Shown here: one piece after another, positions 17,093-25,590 of the stretch
Layout: every line of letters starts with the position of its first letter
How positions within the stretch are numbered: the first letter of the stretch is position 1
Assembly (NCBI GenBank): GCA_012970285.1
Contig: JIBW01000011.1
Location: forward strand, 1-64,000
Direction of reading: 5' to 3'
Source of the DNA: Bacillaceae bacterium JMAK1
GTDB taxonomy: Bacteria > Bacillota > Bacilli > Bacillales > Marinococcaceae
Length of the DNA stretch: 64,000 nucleotides
Notes under the pieces: generated by a model
The model's database searches: none
The model's input: the letters and a program-made list of their open reading frames with translations, nothing else
Told to the model about the DNA's origin: nothing
Program-made: the position numbers and the translations under genes

Positions 17093-17688
17093 TTACCTTT
17101 TCTTAGATTTGTGTTTATTTGAAGTTAAAAGCGTGTTTCTTTCTAACACCCACATTGGGAAACGAATAAATGTGTCTTTTAATTTTTTGCGATCTAATGG
17201 AGCGACAGGACTTAAATAAGGTGTTCCAAAGGATTCTAGTTTGATCAGATGCATCACGATGATAAAAGTGCACAATACAACTCCAATTAATCCAAATGTT
17301 GCTGCTGCAAGCATTAGCGGAAATCTTAAGAGGCGTATTACATTGCTCATCTCAGGATTTGGAATAACAAATGATGACACAGCCGTTATTGCCACTACAA
17401 TTATCATAATATTTGAGATAAGCCCAGCGTTCACAACGGCTTCTCCTATAACCAGCCCCCCAACAATTCCTATGGTTTGACCGATTGGTGCGGGTAACTT
17501 ATCCCGGCTTCTCTAATTAACTAAATTGTAAACTCCATAATTAATGCTTCTATAATGGGAGGGTATGGAATGTTTTGTAGTGAGCTTTTAACTGAGATGA
17601 TCAAAGGCTGAGGAATAATCTCAAAATGAAAAGCGATAAGTGAAATATAGATTGAAGTTTTATAGATCCTCCTCGCGTAATACTTTTG
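17093..17688 (-). pseudogene. Truncated gerAA-type germination receptor gene
   Basis: Only the C-terminal membrane half remains. From 17688 leftwards the frame reads SIYISLIAFHFEIIPQPL and IPYPPIIEALIMEF, then a TAG, then LIREAG, a one-base loss near 17500, and IGQTIGIVGG leading into the last 113 residues that end at 17093 with the typical GTPYLSPVAP tail. The first 250-300 residues are missing. The order AA-AB-AC on one strand shows this was a complete gerA operon. Confidence 0.85.
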
Positions 17689-18132
17689 TCATTGTACTCA
17701 CGATTGTTTAATAAGTGACATGAATATTCTAGAGTTCCATTTTTATAAATCTACTAATTATGGGGGTGTCAGGAAAAATAAAAAAGTTCTAGTGTAGGGA
17801 GTTCTGCAACACCGTCGGTTTTTAGCTACAATGATATAGAACTTCAAGGCTCATATTCTGTGTTTGTGTCCTGGGAAGACGACGGTCAAAATGAACATGT
17901 AGAAGATTTTATTGTAGAAGGCAGAAACTCAATATGAGAGACCTCTTAATTTTAGGTTATAGAAAGTTAAAGAGTTGCTATTGAAGACAAAAAAGGGCAC
18001 GCGTCGTAATTATGGCGTGTGTCTCTTTTTTGTCTTGACGATTATTCTAGAACCGTATGCTTGCCACTTTATCTCTGCATCTAATCGCTCAGTATGTAGC
18101 TTTCGCTTAATAACTATGATAATCTAGAGTTA
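17689..18132. other. Degraded intergenic stretch with a long hairpin
   Basis: No intact gene. A readable fragment on the plus strand (about 17787-17937, containing GSYSVFVSWEDDGQNEHV) lacks a start. An imperfect stem at 17986-18034 (GACAAAAAAGGGCAC against GTGTCTCTTTTTTGTC) could terminate either direction. On the minus strand near 18045-18070 lie the last eight codons of the GKHT-ending family also seen at 20.7 and 28.2 kb. Confidence 0.45.
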
Positions 18133-18165
18133 ATTGTAAACCAAGACTATTTTTTGGTTTACAAT
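18133..18165 (+). promoter_or_regulatory. BirA operator upstream of bioY
   Basis: ATTGTAAAC (18133-18141) and its exact complement GTTTACAAT (18157-18165) are separated by 15 nt. This is the known biotin-repressor box architecture, immediately before the bioY ribosome site. It predicts repression by biotinyl-AMP-loaded BirA. Confidence 0.85.
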
Positions 18166-18181
18166 AAAAAGGGGGGGTATT

Positions 18182-18766
18182 ATAACAAAATCAAAATTGT
18201 CAGCACTCAATGTCACCACTGCTAGTGCGTTTGTTGCATTGACAGCTATCGGTGCTAACATCACCTCAATTGCGCCATTTATGGTAATTGGTGGTGTACC
18301 AATTACTTTACAGACCTTTTTTGCTGTTATGTCAGGTATTGTTCTAGGTAGTCGACTCGGGGCACTCTCCATGTCTGTCTATATGACGCTTGGGTTGGTA
18401 GGTGCCCCAATATTTGCTCAATTCAAAGGAGGAGCCTCTGTCATATTGTCACCTACATTTGGTTTTATTCTATCTTTTATTCTTTTGGCTTACGTTGCAG
18501 GGAAACTTGTTGAGAGAAATCAGAGTTTATCAATGTATATTACTGCTGCACTCATAGGTATGTCCATAAATTATATTGTAGGAACAAATTGGATGTATGC
18601 TGCTTACATATTCTGGTTTGAAGCACCAGAAGAGTTGACTTATAAGTTAGTGTGGTTGTGGATGTTAGTCCCATTACCAAAAGATATAATTCTATCAATT
18701 TGTGCAGGAGCTTTAGCATTCCGAATTCATAAATTTGGTATCAGCTTTTTAAGTTCTCAAAAATAG
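18182..18766 (+). CDS. bioY: BioY biotin transporter substrate-binding subunit, probable ATA start
   Basis: About 194 residues, six hydrophobic segments. BioY signatures are present: the GGVPITLQTFFAVMSGIVLG segment and later FGFILSF with LAYVAGKLVER. It is the membrane S-component that binds biotin and works alone or with an ECF energising module. The TTG at 18197 is 19 nt from the only ribosome site (GGGGGGG at 18171-18177). ATA at 18182, or ATT at 18179, lies close enough and adds the basic TKSK leader typical of the N-terminus, so I extend to 18182. A BirA operator directly upstream indicates biotin control. Confidence 0.8.
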   Translation: MTKSKLSALNVTTASAFVALTAIGANITSIAPFMVIGGVPITLQTFFAVMSGIVLGSRLGALSMSVYMTLGLVGAPIFAQFKGGASVILSPTFGFILSFILLAYVAGKLVERNQSLSMYITAALIGMSINYIVGTNWMYAAYIFWFEAPEELTYKLVWLWMLVPLPKDIILSICAGALAFRIHKFGISFLSSQK

Positions 18767-18941
18767 TCACGCCCCTATTTATGAAGATCTTACAATATAA
18801 ATCACAGAAAACGTGAAGGTTAAAGGTATTATTTTTATTGTAAATACTATCGTTTTGGTTTCGATTGCGCTAGAACTCTATATTTTATTCAATCCCCTTA
18901 ACAACTCCACTATTTGTTGCTTTGATAACATGATGTCATAT
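18767..18941. other. bioY-bioB spacer
   Basis: AT-rich spacer without a gene. No strong terminator is visible after bioY, so read-through into bioB is possible, although bioB has its own operator. Confidence 0.3.
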
Positions 18942-18974
18942 ATTGTTAACCTTTTATTTATTTAAGTTAACAAT
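18942..18974 (+). promoter_or_regulatory. BirA operator upstream of bioB
   Basis: ATTGTTAAC (18942-18950) and GTTAACAAT (18966-18974) form a perfect inverted repeat with a 15-nt spacer, the same geometry as the bioY box. It lies about 70 bp before the bioB start, at promoter distance. Confidence 0.9.
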
Positions 18975-19043
18975 TCATCTAAATAAATATGTATTTTATT
19001 ACTTTAATCTTTCTTTGTTCACTAAGATGATAGGAGGATAAAT

Positions 19044-20048
19044 ATGAGCAAATGGATGAAACTTGCAAATTATGTATTAGAAGGTAACGAGCTTACAAAT
19101 ACAGAGGCATTAGCAATTCTAGAAAGTCCCGATGACGAGATATTAGATCTATCGCATTCAGCATTTAAAATTCGAAAGCATTATTTCGGAAAAAAAGTTA
19201 AATTGAATATGATTATTAATGCAAAATCTGGCCGTTGCCCCGAGAATTGTGGTTATTGCGCTCAGTCATCTATAGCAAAAACACCTATTAATTCTTATAA
19301 AATGGTTAATAAGGACGTGCTCGTTGCAGGGGCAAAGAGAGCTTATGACTTAAACGTTGGTACGTATTGCATTGTGGCTAGTGGTAGAGGACCCTTGAAG
19401 CGCGAGATGGATATCGTTGTCGAAGCTGTAAAAGAGATCAAAGATACATACGGTATGAAAATCTGTGCTTGCTTAGGAATTCTTAATCTAGAGCAGGCAC
19501 AACAATTAAAAGAGGCCGGTGTAGATCGTTATAACCATAACCTTAACACTGCAGAAACAAATCATGATGCTATTACAACATCTCATACGTATAACGACCG
19601 CGTGGCTACAGTTAACGTCGCTAAAGAATCAGGAATCTCACCATGTTCGGGAGTAATCGTAGGAATGAAAGAAACAAAACAAGAATTGATAAATGTAGCG
19701 AATAGTCTGCGCAAACTCGATGCCGACTCTATACCTGTGAACTTTTTACACGCTATTGATGGAACCCCTTTACAGGGTGTTAATGAGTTAAACCCACTAT
19801 ACTGTTTAAAGGTATTGGCACTACTTAGATTTATAAACCCTACGAAAGAAATACGAATCTCAGGTGGAAGAGAAGTCAATTTAAGGTCGCTACAACCCCT
19901 TGGTCTTTATGCAGCAAATTCGATTTTTATTGGAGATTACTTGACCACAGATGGTCAGGAAACATCGGATGATTATCAAATGTTAATCGACTTAGGATTT
20001 GAAATAGAATCGGTTGAAGAAATGAAGACTTTGTTATCCCAAAAATGA
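19044..20048 (+). CDS. bioB: Biotin synthase
   Basis: 334 residues, radical-SAM enzyme that inserts sulfur into dethiobiotin to make biotin. The cluster-binding CxxxCxxC is seen as CPENCGYC (Cys65, Cys69, Cys72); SGRGPLKREM, YNHNLNT and ISGGREVNLRSLQPLGLYAANS are conserved family motifs. Full family length, ATG after AGGAGG. No other biosynthesis gene (bioA, D, F, W) is present, so with bioY the pair looks like a salvage arrangement in which imported biotin or dethiobiotin supplies the cell. Confidence 0.95.
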   Translation: MSKWMKLANYVLEGNELTNTEALAILESPDDEILDLSHSAFKIRKHYFGKKVKLNMIINAKSGRCPENCGYCAQSSIAKTPINSYKMVNKDVLVAGAKRAYDLNVGTYCIVASGRGPLKREMDIVVEAVKEIKDTYGMKICACLGILNLEQAQQLKEAGVDRYNHNLNTAETNHDAITTSHTYNDRVATVNVAKESGISPCSGVIVGMKETKQELINVANSLRKLDADSIPVNFLHAIDGTPLQGVNELNPLYCLKVLALLRFINPTKEIRISGGREVNLRSLQPLGLYAANSIFIGDYLTTDGQETSDDYQMLIDLGFEIESVEEMKTLLSQK

Positions 20049-20088
20049 TTATGAAATAAACTAGCAATTAGCCTAGATTCTGAAATTC

Positions 20089-20313
20089 ATCTCCCCCTTA
20101 CCATCGAGCTACGGCTACGCTTGAAGAGGGAGACTTCTTTCGGAAAATGTTAAACAAAAAACGGTAGCTGTTCTTTGTTTAACGATGCTTAATCACTAAG
20201 GGGGCTTGGTGAAAAATGCGAAGAGCCGGGAGAGCTCTCAACGCTCAATCTGGCTCAAAAAGCAAAAAATCTTAACATTTTCTGAAGGGGATAAAATCCC
20301 TTCTCCCTAAACA
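20089..20313. repeat. Inverted-repeat-bounded non-coding element (MITE-like or structured RNA)
   Basis: About 225 bases with no coding frame. TTCGGAAAATGTTAA on the left (within 20139-20153) matches the complement of TTAACATTTTCTGAA on the right (20272-20286) with one mismatch, and GGGAGA/TCTCCC stretches lie outside these. Inside are further stems: ACAAAAAACGG with its partner TTCTTTGTTT, and a G/C-rich AGAGCCGGGAGAGCTCTC part. The element could be a miniature transposable element or a folded RNA; I found no transposase linked to it. Confidence 0.45.
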
Positions 20314-20360
20314 GTATTATACAATATTCACTAGTTTTACATTCTGATGAGGTGTTTTTT

Positions 20361-20700
20361 TATGGCAGAAACTACAAGAGAGATAAATGACCGGTGGCAA
20401 GAAAAGAATAAATAGCCGTCTAGATTTAAAGATCATTGAATGGACTGAAACAGGAGAAATTAGTTAAGTTTTTTTAATTTGAGCTATTTTCAGTATTGTA
20501 ATTGGTCTTATAACAGATTTTTATGAAGTTCCATAATAACGACCTAATATTTTGCCTTTATAAGAGCTTTGATCGTGTGGAGGTAGGGGGTGTTATTTCC
20601 GTTATTATATTAGCTTGTGGAAGATGGTGTAGAAAACGATGAGGGTAATGAAATAAAAAAGCGCATACGTCTAATTTGACAATGCGCTTTTTGTGTCGGG
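20361..20700 (+). pseudogene. Eroded small gene remnant
   Basis: An ATG after GATGAGGTG begins a 17-codon frame (ETTREINDRWQEKN) that stops at 20412-20414. Protein-like sequence goes on in another frame (SRLDLKIIEWTETGEIS), followed by fragments of a hydrophobic segment. A hairpin, AAAAAGCGCAT with ATGCGCTTTTT at about 20657-20692, closes the region. Probably a short membrane-anchored protein lost by frameshifts; family unknown. Confidence 0.3.
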
Positions 20701-20704
20701 TCTA

Positions 20705-20886
20705 TTATTCTGGAATGGTGTGCTTGCCACTGACAAGAACACCAACTTCATAAGAAACGCCTAATGAGTTCAAGGTAGAGCCGATGGTGAGGTTTGCTGA
20801 TTCCGTTTGTTCAGGAACCATATCACTGACGCGATCGTTACCGTCTTCGAGGAGGTAGCCAATATCAGAGTCTAATAGTGTTTCTG
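20705..20886 (-). pseudogene. C-terminal fragment of an unknown protein family
   Basis: About 60 codons read in frame to a TAA at 20707-20705, with SDIGYLLEDGNDRVSDM, then SANLTIGSTLNSLGVSYEV and the end VLVSGKHTIPE. There is no start or ribosome site. The same terminal motif recurs as remnants near 18.05 kb (GKHTVLE) and 28.2 kb (VLVTGKHTILD), so a repeated gene family has decayed at three sites. I cannot name it. Confidence 0.4.
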
Positions 20887-21040
20887 ATCAAAAGGCATTA
20901 ACCCTTTATGATAGGGATCGTTATAAGATCTTAAATCACAAAAATGTATAAGAAGAATTATAGAAAAGTTTAGAGACTTTTAGTTCTACTAAAAAAGCTG
21001 TTCTTGCTGTTTGACTGAGTTAGCATATATTTGCACATTC

Positions 21041-22129
21041 CTAGACAACTGCACCAGTGTTTTCAATTGTAAAGTTAACGTTTATATCTACGTTCAAGTT
21101 TGGATACTCTTCTTTTTCCCATCTTTTAATATCGAAATTTCTCACCTTTTGTCCTATCCGTTCTCCAATACCGATGGGATCAATTTCATTCTCTTGAAAA
21201 AAATGTACAATCTCTTCCATTTGCTTTTCGAAATCTCTTGCAGCCAGCTCCTCCAATTGTTGAATGGTTGCAGGTTTTGATACATTAATATTTCTCGCTT
21301 CTCGAAGAGGTCCTTGTATATTTACATTCACTTTGACATAAATTCCATCAGCGTCCTGTTTAATTGTCCAATCTGGGCTGGAAGAAAGGTGATGAAGGGC
21401 AAATCCGCGACTTTCATCAATATCGATATTAATAGTCCCTTCCTCAGTTTCATCTATCAGCTTTCTGAAAACATGGGTTTTGTCTAAGCTTAACTCTTCA
21501 ATATATTTATCTTCTTTGAATAAAGCTATTCCAACTACATCCACACGATTTTGGGCTTTTTCCAATAGCGGGAGAAATGGATCTGCACCCTCAGCATAAT
21601 ATTGATATAAAAAATCTTGGAAATCTACTATAGGCAGTTGTTCGGCTTGGTTAAGTTCAATTAATTCTACTAAATATTCGTGGACAGTTAGGTGAAACGG
21701 ATATTCCTCATTTAAAATATCCTTAGTTGGGCCTCTGGTCATCGCAATCTTTAAGTTTTGATTGATCATAGGATTCCTTTGAATAGTGTCTATAACCCCA
21801 AATATTCCTTCATTGGCTGCTAAATCTTGGTGAAACAAATGCACGCGACTTCGACTAGTATCCACGTAACGAGAAGACTCTGCTTGCATATGTGAATAGA
21901 GGTCTTCTAGGTCTTCTCTCGAAACGTTAATGGTTTCACTTTGTGGCAGCGATTCTGCAACAGGCATAAAGATGGTGGTAGTTCCGTTTGCCTGGACCTC
22001 CCCATCAATATAATCAAATCCCATTGCCTGAAGATATTGGATATCTTCAATATAATGACTTTGCGGACTACAACCTGTAACCAATAAGGAGATAGCAAGG
22101 TAAACGATGACACGTAAGTTTTTAATAAT
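21041..22129 (-). CDS. gerAC: GerAC-type germination lipoprotein, probable ATT start
   Basis: About 362 residues, Ger(x)C family: a lipoprotein of spore nutrient receptors. A TTG at 22084 would remove most of the signal peptide. Extending upstream gives IKNLRVIVYLAISLLVTGC, a perfect lipoprotein signal with lipobox LVTGC. The only initiator candidate is ATT at 22129 (or 22126). GGAGG (22142-22138) lies 8 nt upstream, and the gerAB stop overlaps it as TAATT, the same geometry as the common TAATG coupling. The conserved C-terminus with PIGIGERIGQKV is intact. Third gene of an AA-AB-AC operon. Confidence 0.85.
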   Translation of the reverse strand: MIKNLRVIVYLAISLLVTGCSPQSHYIEDIQYLQAMGFDYIDGEVQANGTTTIFMPVAESLPQSETINVSREDLEDLYSHMQAESSRYVDTSRSRVHLFHQDLAANEGIFGVIDTIQRNPMINQNLKIAMTRGPTKDILNEEYPFHLTVHEYLVELIELNQAEQLPIVDFQDFLYQYYAEGADPFLPLLEKAQNRVDVVGIALFKEDKYIEELSLDKTHVFRKLIDETEEGTINIDIDESRGFALHHLSSSPDWTIKQDADGIYVKVNVNIQGPLREARNINVSKPATIQQLEELAARDFEKQMEEIVHFFQENEIDPIGIGERIGQKVRNFDIKRWEKEEYPNLNVDINVNFTIENTGAVV

Positions 22130-23187
22130 TATAGACGCCTCCTTTTAATAATCAACGCTTGCAAGAGAAATAAAATAGGGATGTAAATGAAAATCGTGTA
22201 AAATCCTAAACGATTTGTAAAGGCAGAAAGAGACTGAATCTCTATTCGAGTCGTAAATAGAAGAGCACATCCGAATATAACAAGGGTTACTCCTCGTAAG
22301 GAATGACGTTGAGAGAGATTAAATGTCTGCTTAACGACACGGCTTGCGGACCATAAACCAAAAGCCATGTTTGGTAATAACACGAGAAGCCATATGGACA
22401 TTCCGATATATTCCATTTTCCAAAGTGTTAAAGTTGGCCATATAATAGTCAAAAGATGACGTTCGTGAAAGTAAATAACAGGAAGAATAAAGGCTATTAG
22501 ATAAATGATCATACTAAAAACCAACCCAATTTGTGCCCATTTATGTGAGCGTGGAGCTTGCTTAATAAAGGGATAAGCCATTAAAAGGATCTCAAATCCT
22601 AAAAACTGAAAAGTCATCGTTTTCGTCGATAACCACATTTCGTGGAGCGAATGATCGAATATAGGAAATAAACTTCCAAAGTGCAATTGACCCTGAGGTA
22701 AGTGGCTGAAAAAAAGGAAGGGGAGGACAAAGAGAACAGCCAATAAGCTACCCCCGATAATCGCTCGAAACCCTGAAGTAGTGTAGTTATACGCTAGCAA
22801 CATACAAATAAGATATAAAACCCAAAGTGAGACTTCAGGGAAAATCCATACATTAAGAATTTCGACATATGCAACAAGGGTAATTAGCACAAACAGACTA
22901 TAATAAAAAACCCAAAACAAGCTGATAAATGAACCTAGAGTTTTTCCAAATACCTTATTTTGAATAGTAATGATAGTATCTCCCTTGTTCAGCATTGCGT
23001 AAATGATCCTTATGATTATGCTAACTAAAACTGCAGAGAATACGATTGCTATCCAACCATCATGACCAGCATCTACTATCATTGTGCGTGGAAGGGTGAA
23101 AATACCTACACCAACTTGCATAACGGTCACGATAAAAAAGGCAAAAAATGGTGATACCTGTTTTGTGACTTTCGCTTCAGGGTGCAT
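22129..23187 (-). CDS. gerAB: GerAB-type germination receptor membrane subunit
   Basis: 352 residues with about ten membrane segments, APC-superfamily fold of GerAB proteins; VTVMQVGVGIFTLPRTM is the conserved first segment. In the spore inner membrane it is thought to bind the nutrient germinant. ATG with GGCGAGGAG nearby, 12 nt after gerAA. The stop overlaps the presumed start of gerAC by one base, indicating translational coupling. All three subunits of this operon are intact, unlike those of the neighbouring operon. Confidence 0.9.
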   Translation of the reverse strand: MHPEAKVTKQVSPFFAFFIVTVMQVGVGIFTLPRTMIVDAGHDGWIAIVFSAVLVSIIIRIIYAMLNKGDTIITIQNKVFGKTLGSFISLFWVFYYSLFVLITLVAYVEILNVWIFPEVSLWVLYLICMLLAYNYTTSGFRAIIGGSLLAVLFVLPFLFFSHLPQGQLHFGSLFPIFDHSLHEMWLSTKTMTFQFLGFEILLMAYPFIKQAPRSHKWAQIGLVFSMIIYLIAFILPVIYFHERHLLTIIWPTLTLWKMEYIGMSIWLLVLLPNMAFGLWSASRVVKQTFNLSQRHSLRGVTLVIFGCALLFTTRIEIQSLSAFTNRLGFYTIFIYIPILFLLQALIIKRRRL

Positions 23188-23199
23188 CTCCTCGCCTCC

Positions 23200-24693
23200 T
23201 TATTCTTCAATATCTTTAGGCGGATGTTTCCTATATTTGGAAATAAATCGCTTTTTCTTTTGGGAGCGTAACACCTCAGGCCGATTCTCTAGTTTTTGAA
23301 TTGGCAACTTCAAAATTTCGTCTCTAAAGTCTCTGACCCTAAACGGATAAAGCGGAGACAAGTAAGGATATCCTAGGGATGTTAGCTTAATTAAGTGAAG
23401 AAGATGGATAGCCAAACATATAGCCATACCAAAAAAGCCGAACCATTGAGCAAATATAATAAAAGGAAACCGAAGAATGCGAATCGTATTTCCCATTTGG
23501 TAAATTGGTGTGGTAAAGGAAGAGAGCGCTGTAAGTCCGATTAAGATAAGCAATACGCTGCTGGCGAGGGAAGCTTCAACAACAGCTGTTCCTATGACAA
23601 TACCGCCTACAATCCCAATGGTTTGACCGATGCGACTTGGAAGTCGAGCTCCTGCTTCTCTTAATAGTTCAACAGTAAGTTCAAGTAGGATCACTTCTAT
23701 GATTGGGGGATAGGGTACCTCTAACCTCGAAGCAACCATTGTGTTTAACAAAACATCAGGAATCACCTCATGATGGTATGTGGTCACTGCAATATATACA
23801 GAAGTGGCTAAAACTGAGAATAAAACCGCTAATAACCGGATGATCCGAAAAAACATAGAGAGAGGCCACATCATGTAATGGTCATCTGGAGAAGAGAAGA
23901 ACTCTAACAGGTTGGTGGGTCCAATCATCGCTTGAGGAGATCCTTCCATGGTGAAAACCACTTTTCCTTCAACTAAAGCAGATGCTACTCTCTCTGGGCG
24001 TTCCGTCTCAAGCAATTGTGGGAAGTAGGAATTCGGATTGTCTGAGATCAATTGCGTAATCTGGGAGCTATCAACGATTTCATCATAATCAACTTCATTA
24101 ATACGCTCAGTTAAAGTTTGGACCAATTGAGTGTTCGTGATGCCATCCATATGAAGAACGGCCACCCTACTTTTGCTTATGCTACCAACGATAAATTCTT
24201 TAATCACTAACTCAGGAACTGGAAGACGTTTGCGAATCAAGTTAAGGTTTACATCAAGGGATTCGATAAAAGCTTCCTTAGGACCAATTACTGTAAATTC
24301 ATTTTCTGGTATGTCCACAGATCGTTGTTCTTTCTGTTGGACGGGTACGGCAAGAACCTCATTATCATGTTTCGTGACTTGGATAATCACGTGCCCACTC
24401 AACAAGCTTTGTTCGATCTCTTCAATTTTTTGAATGATTTTGGTTCCCTCTATAGGAATCGATTGCTCAAGATCAATAAGAGTTGGTAGCTCAGGATTTT
24501 TCGTATAGGAACTGATATGAGAGTCGATCTGTTTTTCATCAACTAAAGATTTTATATAGTGGAGATGAAATGGGGCTTTTTCTGTTGCCTGATAAGATAC
24601 AAAGTCAAAAGATTTTTGGCATGCCTGAATAAGATCTTCCAATGTTTTTCCTTTTTTCAAATTGAGTTTTTTATATACATGTTTTTTGAACAT
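23200..24693 (-). CDS. gerAA: GerAA-type germination receptor subunit
   Basis: 497 residues. The ATG at 24693 follows GGGTGATC; an upstream TTG at 24717 lacks a site. An N-terminal soluble domain (about 1-275) is followed by a membrane domain with 4-6 segments carrying the family signatures PYPPIIEVILLELTVELLRE and RIGQTIGIVGGIVIG, and a cytoplasmic tail starting GYPYLSPLYPFRVRD. GerA subunits form the oligomeric germinant-gated channel. First gene of the operon; it would be expressed in the forespore under sigmaG, but I could not identify a convincing sigmaG promoter by eye. Confidence 0.92.
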   Translation of the reverse strand: MFKKHVYKKLNLKKGKTLEDLIQACQKSFDFVSYQATEKAPFHLHYIKSLVDEKQIDSHISSYTKNPELPTLIDLEQSIPIEGTKIIQKIEEIEQSLLSGHVIIQVTKHDNEVLAVPVQQKEQRSVDIPENEFTVIGPKEAFIESLDVNLNLIRKRLPVPELVIKEFIVGSISKSRVAVLHMDGITNTQLVQTLTERINEVDYDEIVDSSQITQLISDNPNSYFPQLLETERPERVASALVEGKVVFTMEGSPQAMIGPTNLLEFFSSPDDHYMMWPLSMFFRIIRLLAVLFSVLATSVYIAVTTYHHEVIPDVLLNTMVASRLEVPYPPIIEVILLELTVELLREAGARLPSRIGQTIGIVGGIVIGTAVVEASLASSVLLILIGLTALSSFTTPIYQMGNTIRILRFPFIIFAQWFGFFGMAICLAIHLLHLIKLTSLGYPYLSPLYPFRVRDFRDEILKLPIQKLENRPEVLRSQKKKRFISKYRKHPPKDIEE

Positions 24694-25124
24694 TAGATCA
24701 CCCGTGGTTAACATCAATACACTTACGCTTTACTATTTCATATGAATTTATACCTTAATTGGATAACTAGAAAGATTGGTGTGGTAAGGTCTTTTAACTA
24801 TTTAATCTAAATAATCTAAGTGGAAGAACAGCCGGAGAATTCTCCTTGTTCATTTTAGAAGTAGGGGTTTGGTGTGGAGTGAAGAAACATAATAAGCTAT
24901 TAAAAATCATTTTAGTAATTTTTTAATTACAGTACAACATGTCTAAATTGGTGGAATTATGTTATTTAAGTTTTTAATTATAAGAAAGTTTGTATTCTAT
25001 AAAATACAAACTTTCAATGATTTAAAGCTAATAGAGAAATTATTCTCAATAATATTAACTTCCGATAAGATACATTATGTTCGGGGCGTTCTTATTAACA
25101 CTGCCAGAATGGGATTTTTGAAGA
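24694..25124. other. Gene-free stretch with a perfect hairpin
   Basis: Contains the gerAA promoter region and a perfect 13-bp hairpin: GAAAGTTTGTATT (24984-24996) with its complement at 25003-25015, loop of six. On the minus strand AT-rich sequence follows, so it may terminate the gene at 25.1-25.5 kb. A plus-strand reading of 84 codons at 24959-25213 spans this hairpin and overlaps that gene, so I do not count it as real. Confidence 0.45.
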
Positions 25125-25502
25125 CTATAATTTTTCTACTCGGTGTTTATGGCCTTTATTCTTTAGAGAATTATAGTCAATATATTGAACGCTATACTCT
25201 AATACATCATTGACATATAGTTTCTGTTCTTTTGCAAAATCCATTACCTTTTGCAACAAATCTTTATCATAAGTCGTCTTATATTGAACTCGATCGTTTG
25301 GACGAGATTCTTTGTCGAAGGTAATGACGCCTTGCTCTAAAACAGTTTGTAACCCTGACTCAAGTAGATAATTTTGATATGTATCATATCTAGCAGCTAG
25401 AGTATTTAATTGATTAAGAGTCGACTGACTGATATTTGTTCTAAATTTCACTCGCGATGCATCAGTTGTATGGATTAGTCTTCCATGCCCTTTAATCCAC
25501 AT
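25125..25502 (-). CDS. Conserved hypothetical protein (125 aa)
   Basis: A soluble, basic protein. WIKGHGRLIHTTDASRVKFR at the N-terminus and RPNDRVQYKTTYDKDLLQKV further on look like a conserved Bacillus family of about this length; related small proteins have sometimes been labelled rRNA methyltransferase, but there is no SAM-binding motif here. The central part could form helices like a ribbon-helix-helix protein. Function unknown. Confidence 0.6.
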   Translation of the reverse strand: MWIKGHGRLIHTTDASRVKFRTNISQSTLNQLNTLAARYDTYQNYLLESGLQTVLEQGVITFDKESRPNDRVQYKTTYDKDLLQKVMDFAKEQKLYVNDVLEYSVQYIDYNSLKNKGHKHRVEKL

Positions 25503-25590
25503 TTTTTAGCCCCTTTACTTGTAGACTTTCGAATGTCCATAAGTTCTGTAAATCTATTTAATTAATATTATCAAATTGATATTACAAGAA

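Noticed and set aside
24959-25213. 84-codon plus-strand frame
   Set aside because: Spans a perfect hairpin and runs antisense into a better supported gene; composition is that of AT-rich intergenic DNA.
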